DNA of 64,000 nucleotides, taken from the NCBI RefSeq assembly GCF_031877795.1, contig NC_133946.1:10019144-10083143 (forward strand), read 5' to 3'. The stretch is from Strix aluco. Taxonomy: Eukaryota > Chordata > Aves > Strigiformes > Strigidae. The notes beneath the pieces are model-generated. The model was not told the DNA's origin. It saw nothing but the letters and a program-made list of their open reading frames with translations, and made no database searches. Shown in pieces: positions 49,049 to 64,000 of the stretch. The translations under genes and the position numbers were made by a program. Numbering within the stretch: position 1 is the first letter of the stretch; each line of letters starts with the position of its first letter.

Positions 49049-49091
49049 ATGAGGCTCTTCACAGCTGCCCAGGAAATCATCAGAAGAAAAG
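49049..49091 (+). other. Candidate orphan first exon with strong donor
   Basis: ATG followed by 14 open codons (MRLFTAAQEIIRRK plus one base) ending at AAAG/gtgagtg, a near-ideal 5' splice site. It lies 0.9 kb past the NAT10 polyA signal. No downstream acceptor or homologue recognised; it could be chance or part of an unrecognised repeat. Confidence 0.2.
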
Positions 49092-49387
49092 GTGAGTGTG
49101 AATTCTCTCTGGTTTTGCTGTTATTGTTAAAAATAGGGTAAGTGGTGGCCCTGCTGGGAGAGGGGTGAAGAGCTACAACGCCTTGTGTTGGGGGACAGGG
49201 TCTGCGGGATGTGCTGCTGTCTGCTCTCTGTGCCTGACTCGGTGCTGAGGGACAAAGAGCCAAGCTGTACTGCTGGGATGTTCCAGGAGGCTGGGGCAGG
49301 AGGGGCTGTGGCTAGTGCTGGAGCCTTTTCAGTGGCCAGACTCTTCCAGTTCTGACAAACAGGAGGAGCATGGCTGGGCCTTTAACC

Positions 49388-49680
49388 TAGTCTCTTGAAC
49401 CAAGAAACAAGTGACAGGACAAGAGGGAATGGCCTCAAGCTGCGCCAGGGCAGGGTCAGACTGGCTCTTAGGAAGTATTTCTTTGCAGAAGGGGTTGTTG
49501 GGCGTTGGAATGGGCTGCCCAGGGCAGGGGTGGAGTCCCCATCCCTGGAGGGGTTGAAGAGTGGGGTTGACCCAGCGCTGAGGGATCTGGTGGAGTTGAG
49601 AACGGTCAGGGTGAGGTTCATGGTTGGACTGGATGATCTTCAAGGGCTTTTCCAACCCAGATGATTCTGGGATTCTGTGG
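49388..49680 (+). mobile_element. CR1 LINE 3' end, young copy, downstream of NAT10
   Basis: 5'-truncated CR1 3' end: gtgacaggacaagagggaat through atgatcttcaagggcttttc to a gattctgggattctgtgg tail. Identical by eye to 57134-57397 over 264 bp. Confidence 0.93.
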
Positions 49681-52600
49681 GCCTGGAGGCTGTTCTCTAG
49701 CCCAGGGACTCTGTGGCATCAAACCCACATTTCCCAGGGGTACCTGTAGGACTGTGTTTCTCCAGCAGCTTGCTTAGCTCAGTGCAGAGATGTCTCGAGT
49801 TGGTCACATTTGGCTGAGGGATGGTTGTTGTAGTAAAAGGGTTTTTTTATGGATTATCCCAAACTGGTCACATCCTTTAACCATTTGAAAAAGGGGCGAG
49901 AAAGCTGTGCTTGAAGTGGTGGTCAGGTAAGGAACTGGTATCAAATGGCTGCTGACTGAATATCATTGGCTTGCCCCTTTCATATGCCCTGCTTGGCAAG
50001 ATTCAGCTGTGGTTTAACAGGCTGCGAGTCAAAGCTTTAAACACTTTTTGAGTCCTTTTAAAGTGTGTTGAAACTCTGTGCTAATAAAGCAGCAGTAATT
50101 ATTTTAGATTCTCTAACCTATGCAGATTGCTGGATTTGTTCACCCAGTTGGTAGCATTTTACTTGCCCTGGGTCTTAGGGTGTAATAGGTGACAGTATCA
50201 GAAGGCTTTTTTTATTGCATGTTACTTTTTGTGCTAAGAAAATGCTGATTGAACTTCCTTAAAATGTAAAAGTGGTGCAAATTACAATGCATGTCTCGGG
50301 AGGACTGTTAAACTCTAGTTCTACGAATAGGCTCAAAACTAAGGTTTAAGAGAAGTTTTATTATAGAACACCCATGTGCTGTTAGGGCTTAGAAATCGGT
50401 TTGTGATTTTTTTAAGGGCTGAGCTGAGGATCAAATGGCCAAAGAGTTCAAAAAAATTCATATTTGTATGAAAAATATGTCAAAGTTTCTGTTTATTTCT
50501 AAGGCCATGCTAAATATCTGTGAAATGGTGTGTGAATTTGACTGTCCTCTGCTTCTGCTGTGCCAAAGCTGTGGCCTGCACGTGGCTGTGATGAAGCTGT
50601 TACTGTGTAGACCTTAAATCAGACCAAGTTTTCTGGTCATTTCAGGAAAAACACTCTCATGCTAGTAGGCAACAGTCATAAAAGCTTTGACGCCTGACTT
50701 CCTGGCACAGTTTTGGGGAAAGTACATCAGAAGCATTCACGATGACAGGCTAGGTAGGAGCTGGTCTATGCAAATAACTACAGTCCAGCAAGATTTCTTG
50801 TAAATTGTCTGTAAATCAAGGTGGAAGATAGTAGGCAAAATTAAACGGGATTCTTCAAGCAGATTAGAATTTTACTGTTTAGCTGAGATCTTCCTAGAGC
50901 TGCCTCTGCTGCTTTCTGTAGGCTGTAGTAATTCTTGCTTTGTTGTCTCTGAACTGGGTGTGCTGTAGTTATTGTAAAAGACTTGGAGGGTTTGAGCTAT
51001 ATGTGTGCCCCCTGTTTCTGAGTGGGAGTTGTATTTAAGGAGAATTTTGCTGTTTCTACAGAAAACGTGTGTATTCGGTTGAAGCGTTCTTTTTCACGTT
51101 TTCCGTGTACGTTTTATGATTCCTGGCAGCTTTTTGGATTCCTCTGCCTGTCTATTGCTCTTTGAACAGCAAAGTGGAAAAAAGCCCTCAGATACTAAAA
51201 TAAGTGAGAGATGTGGATCTTTTTTTCTTTTTTTTCTAACAAGTCTAGTCAAACCACATTTTCCTCTGTCTGTGCTTTCCATCAGTCAAGCTGGGTTAAA
51301 ATTCCAGCTAGAGTAAGGGCTAGCTGAATGCAATCCAACAACAGTTAGATTGCGTGTCTTTCTGTAGCCAGAAGTGCACTAAAATGCCACGTGACATTGG
51401 AGCTGAGAGCGAGTTCTGTATCTTTGAGTTTTAGGATTGGGTTGGTTTGGTTGGTTTTGAGCCCTTCCCTCTGACCAGAGCAGGTTTCTGGTTTTTCTAG
51501 ACCTGGATCCCCTGCAGATGAGGCTGTGAATGCTTGAGGGAGCCTGGTGTCCTGCTAATTGCAGCACAGGCATTTAACTACAGGTAAAGCCAGTTCAGCT
51601 GTCCCTGCCTCCTCCTCTCCTGGTCAGGGGATGGGTCTTTGCATAACCCAGTACCCACATGCATTAGTGTCTTGGGCCCAGTTTTAAACCTGCGGGGTCA
51701 GTTTATGGCCTTTTTTCAGCGCTCCCTGAATCTGTCACATTGTTCACTCTCTCCTCCTCTCCTGTGCCCAAGTGAGCTCGTTTGCCTGCAGTGATGGACA
51801 ACTGTGGCTAATTGGAGAGGAATGGGAAAGCCACGTCTAGCTGAGCTGCTCTCTGCAGGTGGTGGGTAGATGTGACCTAGTTGTCAGTGGAATCATCCAG
51901 CTTGCTTGGAGACCCGTGAGCTATTTTGACAGCTGGAGTGAGCTGACCTCTGCGAGGTATCTGGGAGGAAGTAAAACCAGTGAAGCTGAGGATCGTCCCT
52001 GCTGCTGTGAGCTGGCTGGGCTTGCAGGAGGGCTCTTGCCTCCTGCAGCTCTGTGAGGGAGAAGTGAGCTGGCTGGAAGGCGAAGCTTGGCGTACTGGAT
52101 ATGGGCAAGGAGAAGGGGCAGGAGGAAGTTATGTCTTTTCCATTTGGCCATTGTGATATTCCTTTGGGAGGTGGTTTGGTTTTTTTTTTTTTTGCTTCTA
52201 CAGCTGAATTTTTGTTTGATGATGTCACTGCTTCTTCCCTATGTAGTCTCTGAATCATGAGCCTGTCTCAGTAAGGGCCCTAAGACTACTGCACCTCGTG
52301 GCGTGCGTTTGCTACTGACTGCTTTCTGTTAGCAGCCGTGGGAAGGCGAAGGGGCACAGGGAGCCTGCTCCTGCCGGAGCTGGACACGGGAATGGGAGTG
52401 CTGGCTGAAACCCTGCACTTGGTGTAGGAAGCTGCTGGCCCTGTGTGAGCTTAGAGTGCCCCGTGCCTGAGGGCAGTGCCATGGCTGAGCTGTTGGGAAC
52501 TGGCCTGCTCGTTTTTCTAGCTACAAACAGTAGAATGGGCAGCACTGAACTGACTCCAGCTCTGGGGCTGGGTGTTGCTGCTAGCGAGGCCTTTTCCCTT

Positions 52601-55000
52601 GCTGTGGTGTGATTTTTCATCATATGATGGAAACCTTTTTTCCTGCCCCTCTCTTACTTGGGCAAACAGCGTGAAGTGCAATATTCTATTTTCTTTGCTG
52701 TGGTTTAATGGATCCCTTGCGCTCAAAACGTGCCCTTTGGGGAGGCAAATCTAGCTTGTGAGTCCTCTTCTCTGCCACAGGCGGTGGCGACAGCAGCTTG
52801 CGGGCCCTGCTCTCAAGGGATTCACCACTCTCCTCCTTTTTCCCTCCTGTGTCTCCTTGGCTGTCTCGGCTACGGCAGGTGCAGGAAGCCACATCTGGTC
52901 GCTTGGGCAGCATTTGGTGAGGGCAAAGGGCCAGTTAGTAGTGAGCTACATTAGCCGGTGCTTGCCTGCTGTGCAAGGGCTTATTATAAAGCAAAAAGGT
53001 TTTATTTTAGTCATCGAGCCTGTTCAGGCAGATGTGTGAGCTCTATTTATTTCTTCTGCCCCCTGAAATGATACACAGCCAGCAAAGTTTTGTGCTTGCC
53101 CAAAGCTGGGCAAACTCTGCAACATTACTTTCTAGGAGGCCAAGGGCAGTGCTGTACAAAATAGAGGCAGTATGCAACTAGTTTCATAAGAAATTGCTAT
53201 TTAATCTACTTTTTAGAGTAAAAGTGCTCCAAAGGGAATCTCGCGTGTTTGTATTCCGTGACTCTTGAGAACAAGTTGGTGTTTGTATTGGTGGGTTTCC
53301 AGGAGTGCTAGTGGAATGGCACAACGCAAGAGAAAGCACCCCTCGTGCATTGCTCCCCGCAGACTTCTCTCAGATGATGTAAATCAAATGCTAAGAAATG
53401 CTTGTGACGGTAATTTATTATAGAACTGGATTTCAAGTCTTGCTACACCACAGAGATACTCTGCACTGTTCCCTTTGTTCAGATGTGTGGTGGGAAATTG
53501 AACAAAAGGAGCAATTATGAAGAGTCTCAGCAGCCCAGTGCAGGTTCTGGCTGTATTAATGGTTTCCTCTGAAATGTGCTTAGTGACCTAAGAAAGTATT
53601 TGAGTCCTGTAGAGGTATCACCAAATTCAGAGTTACACCTCAGCCATTATCCCCAAACGTGGTAGAGGTCTGTAAGATTTATGAGGTAAACTTTGGGGAG
53701 GGGAAGGGAAGATATTTTTGGGTCAAATTCTTGCTCTGACAGCAGAATTAAACCTGCATACTTCTGGCCTCATAGATTAAAAAATGCCCTTGCTCCCTGT
53801 ACGGCTGCAGGCCTGGCTTTGTGCGGCTGTTGGGGTGTTCTCAAACGCTCTTAGCTCTGACACGAACCCCGCTACTGCCACGGGGAGGCACCAGCCAGAG
53901 TGGCCTCCGGGGGTCTGAGGTGGCTCCGAAAGGGAGTGTTACCTGCTTTTTCACATTTTCTTTGTTAGATTTGGGAGTGAATCAGATGTTTAACTTCTGA
54001 GGACTGCTTGAGTACCTCCAGGTTAATAGTTGTTTTAACTCTCACTGTCTCTTCTGCGGCAGAGAAGGATCCTAGAATTAGGATTTTTCTTAGACACTAC
54101 CATTCTGGCTGCTTTTCGATGGAAAGCAGGTAAACGTACTTCAGCTAGGGAAAATGCAAGTTAAACTTACTACTTAAAAAAAATGTTTGAGCGTAGGAAG
54201 GGGAAATTAATGCCTCTTTATCTCTTGTCTTAAAGCGTAACCTTAGCTATATATACCAAAACAAATTTAAGATGCTAAAACTGCAACTGCCTTTTCCACA
54301 GAAGTGTCTTTAAATATGGTTTTTCTCGTTATTAGAAGAACAGAATAAACAACAGCAGCTGTGTATTTTAAAATTACGTTGTTAATAAAATCCTGGTACA
54401 TTTACATAAATGACAACATTAATGTACAATTAACAAAGCATTGTAATATTACAGCAACAAAAGAGGACCTACATATTTGTACAGATAGCTGGAGCAGCTA
54501 CTTGAAAATACTTTCCAAGATAAAGCCTTTTGTGGTATTTTTCAGGCAGACCAGTGATAATTTTGAAACATCTGTATGGCTTTCTGATAATAAATAGGGT
54601 TACTGAAGCTGGTGATCGTCAGAAGTGGGTGTGTACCTAAAGCACAAATTGGAGGGTGCCCTGACCAACTTGCCTGTCAGTACTGAGACAAGACTGATCA
54701 TTCTTGTCCTTGCATGCAGTCTGCCTCCGATGGAAATCCTTTAGGAAAGAGGTGATGTCAGACTTTGATGGAGTTGTTGGGAGATGCTGGAGTTTGTTCT
54801 CCTTCCCTTCACCTACCTCAACCATGTCTGTGTTGTGCTTTGGAGCTTGGGCCCAGCTGAGCCGCCTCCTTCCAGTGTGTTTAGTTACAATATTAATTGT
54901 TGCATTTCTAAGAAGCAGTAGTTCTCCACTGAAAACTTGGCTTCGTCTCCTTCACCTACCTATAACGAACAAAAGTGTCTTAGCAAACGCTTTTGGTGGG

Positions 55001-56465
55001 TGCTAACAAAGATCAGTGTGGGAACACCTGAAGGTCTTTCCTTAAAGATATTGGTAAGAGCAAGGTCTGTGTTTTTACACAACTAACTGCTTTCCTAAGG
55101 TTGGGATTATTTAAAATCAAAACACACACATGAAAACATTGCTTCAGACTCAAAACTGTAGATTGAACTGTCTCCATTTCATTCTCCTAAGTCAGCCAGC
55201 TAGAAGGCAGCCTCAAATGAGTCCTTTTGGACCAGAAACAAGTCAGCTGTGAACAAAGGAAAAAATTGAATCTTGGCCATTTGAGTTGAGGCATCTTGTT
55301 CAAGTGCTGCTGCCTAAATGTTAGACTGCAGCCTACCTCTAGGAGCCTGTCAGGTGCATGCTGGGCCCAGTCCCCCCTGAGGTAGCGTAGCTGTGGAAAC
55401 ATCAATTCCATGGCTGAGGCTGTGGAGGTGGAGACTAGAGGTGAGAGCTTCTCACCCCAACTAGCTCCTGAGAGAGAACAAACCACCAAGCTGTATGTTC
55501 CTCAGGGTCTCAGGGAGACTTTTATTGCTATTTATGCTGCTGGACAGTTTTTCAGCACAGTGCTAGCTCCTACTACACCTGAGTCTGTTAGAAAGCATTT
55601 TTTATGGTGTCAGGTTTCACAGATAATGTTCAGAAACAGGTTTTTAAGGTGAAAGTGATAGATTTCACTATCAGGCCTTGATAGTGAAAGGGTAGACAGT
55701 CTTTCTTTCTTCTCTCCTCAAAACGGATTCAGATTAACAACTAGCACAGTGAAACCGTATTAAAAAAATACAAAAAACCAATACTCCCCTCCCTGCCCCA
55801 GCTCGGTTTTTCATATTAGGTTTAAAGAGTAATTTCAGAGTTAGTATTAGTTTCTACTCAGCTTTGAACATCTACAAAATATCTCTCTCTCTCAAGGTGC
55901 AAACAGTTTGGGGGAAAACTTATGTCAGAGTCTCTTGCCAGGTGTAGCCACTGGTGTTTATTACTATAGTGAAGTAGTTTGTGGACTCCAGCCTTTGTGT
56001 TCAGACAGGTGACTCGCTGAGCAGGCAGTGGTCCAGAGGGTTAGAAAACTCCTTCTGTGCAGCCTTTTTACAAGTAAAACATCTAATGCATATGAACTAG
56101 GTGGCCATTATGGGGTGTAGACAGACACTTAAGACTACATATTAGGTGTTGGGTTGCCTCACTTCTCTACAGCCCTGCGTTGTGCTTGTTTAAATGGCAG
56201 CGTTGATCTTCTCTTCGGTTCAGGCTCTTCACTTGCATCCTCAGTTCTTGTTTGCGCCGTGACAGTGTTTCTGTGACAGTAGTAGCACAGAGAAGCCAGC
56301 TTCCCCCCTGGCTGTGGACGAGGCCCAGCACCCTTGCCTGGGGGGCAGCTGTTGTGGGGGGCTTTCAGCAAGATCCTGAAGGCGACCAGGAAAGCCAGAG
56401 CTTTGCCTGACGCCGTGTCCCCGTGCCATTTGAACTGGGGCTCCTGCCACTGCCTCCCTCCTGCC
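55001..56465 (-). other. ABTB2: Probable ABTB2 3'UTR
   Basis: Sequence downstream (minus strand) of the ABTB2 stop. AATAAA on the minus strand occurs as TTTATT at 55957-55962 and 55521-55526; which is used cannot be told. A perfect 11-bp inverted repeat lies at 55663-55689. The lower boundary is arbitrary. Confidence 0.45.
55663..55689. repeat. Perfect 11-bp inverted repeat (hairpin)
   Basis: TTTCACTATCA, 5-nt spacer ggcct, TGATAGTGAAA. Lies about 780 bp downstream of the ABTB2 stop, probably in its 3'UTR. Confidence 0.9.
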
Positions 56466-63720
<7,255 letters not shown>

Positions 63721-64000
63721 TTACATGCATCCAAACAGCAGATACATTTTTGTCTTGGTATTAAAGATGACCCAATGGGGTCACTAAGTGACAACAGCAA
63801 AGGATTGGTACCAGGAGCACAAGTTGGAACTTCCTGCTGATGGTTCAGGACCAGAGGCTCCCTAATGTGTATTTAGCTTCATGATTAGTCAGAACTACAA
63901 AATAAATTAGACCTGATCTTGTAAGAATACCTAGCCCTACACAAACATGGCGTGAGGTCTTTTCTCCTGGTTACCTCTAACAGTTTAGACAGAGAAGCTT

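Larger units (their letters stand above)
48191..55000. other. NAT10-ABTB2 intergenic region
   Basis: No conserved coding exon recognised. It contains one CR1 copy (about 49388-49680), a candidate orphan exon at 49049-49091, and a moderately GC-rich stretch at about 51600-53000 without a recognisable product. Its right edge is uncertain because the ABTB2 3'UTR end is not fixed. Confidence 0.6.

Noticed and set aside
49329-49664. Open frames repeated almost identically at 35.6, 49.4 and 57.2 kb
   Set aside because: They lie within the CR1 3' end copies; the shared peptides reflect shared repeat DNA, not a gene family.

Overview
This window is vertebrate nuclear DNA, most likely from a bird. 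The repeats are almost all 3' ends of CR1 LINEs, the dominant avian retroelement, with the typical ATTCTGTG-type terminal repeats. The genes are intron-rich with compact introns, and the order CAPRIN1(+) - NAT10(+) - ABTB2(-) is the same as at human 11p13. The species cannot be fixed from the sequence. I assembled the gene models by hand from splice sites and reading frame; every exon chain keeps frame across its junctions.

Layout. About 1-4915 is a CAPRIN1 intron. The last ten CAPRIN1 coding exons (387 codons plus stop: the G3BP-binding segment, the Gln-rich region and the RGG-rich C-terminus) run from 4916 to 15827, followed by a 3'UTR with a polyA signal near 17000 and about 6 kb of AT-rich flank. 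A CpG island at about 23360-23740 is the NAT10 promoter and first exon. NAT10 is complete, with 28 coding exons from 23582 to 47504 and a predicted 1019-residue protein, and a polyA signal at 48163. A roughly 8 kb gap follows with no recognised gene, a near-pristine CR1 copy and one candidate orphan exon. The last seven coding exons of ABTB2 lie on the minus strand from 63623 down to 56466, so NAT10 and ABTB2 are convergent.

What the genes do. CAPRIN1 is a cytoplasmic RNA-binding partner of G3BP1/2 and FMRP in stress granules and neuronal RNP granules. NAT10 is the nucleolar RNA cytidine acetyltransferase that makes ac4C on 18S rRNA and tRNA. ABTB2 is an ankyrin/BTB protein thought to act as a CUL3 adaptor. 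Nothing indicates that they form a functional unit; this is conserved synteny.

No undescribed multi-gene system is visible. The points most worth checking are a U12-type intron in NAT10 with clear donor and branch-point motifs, a GC-AG intron in CAPRIN1, a CAPRIN1 alternative C-terminus made by donor read-through, two CR1 copies that look identical over 264 bp only 7.7 kb apart, and a possible orphan exon in the NAT10-ABTB2 gap.
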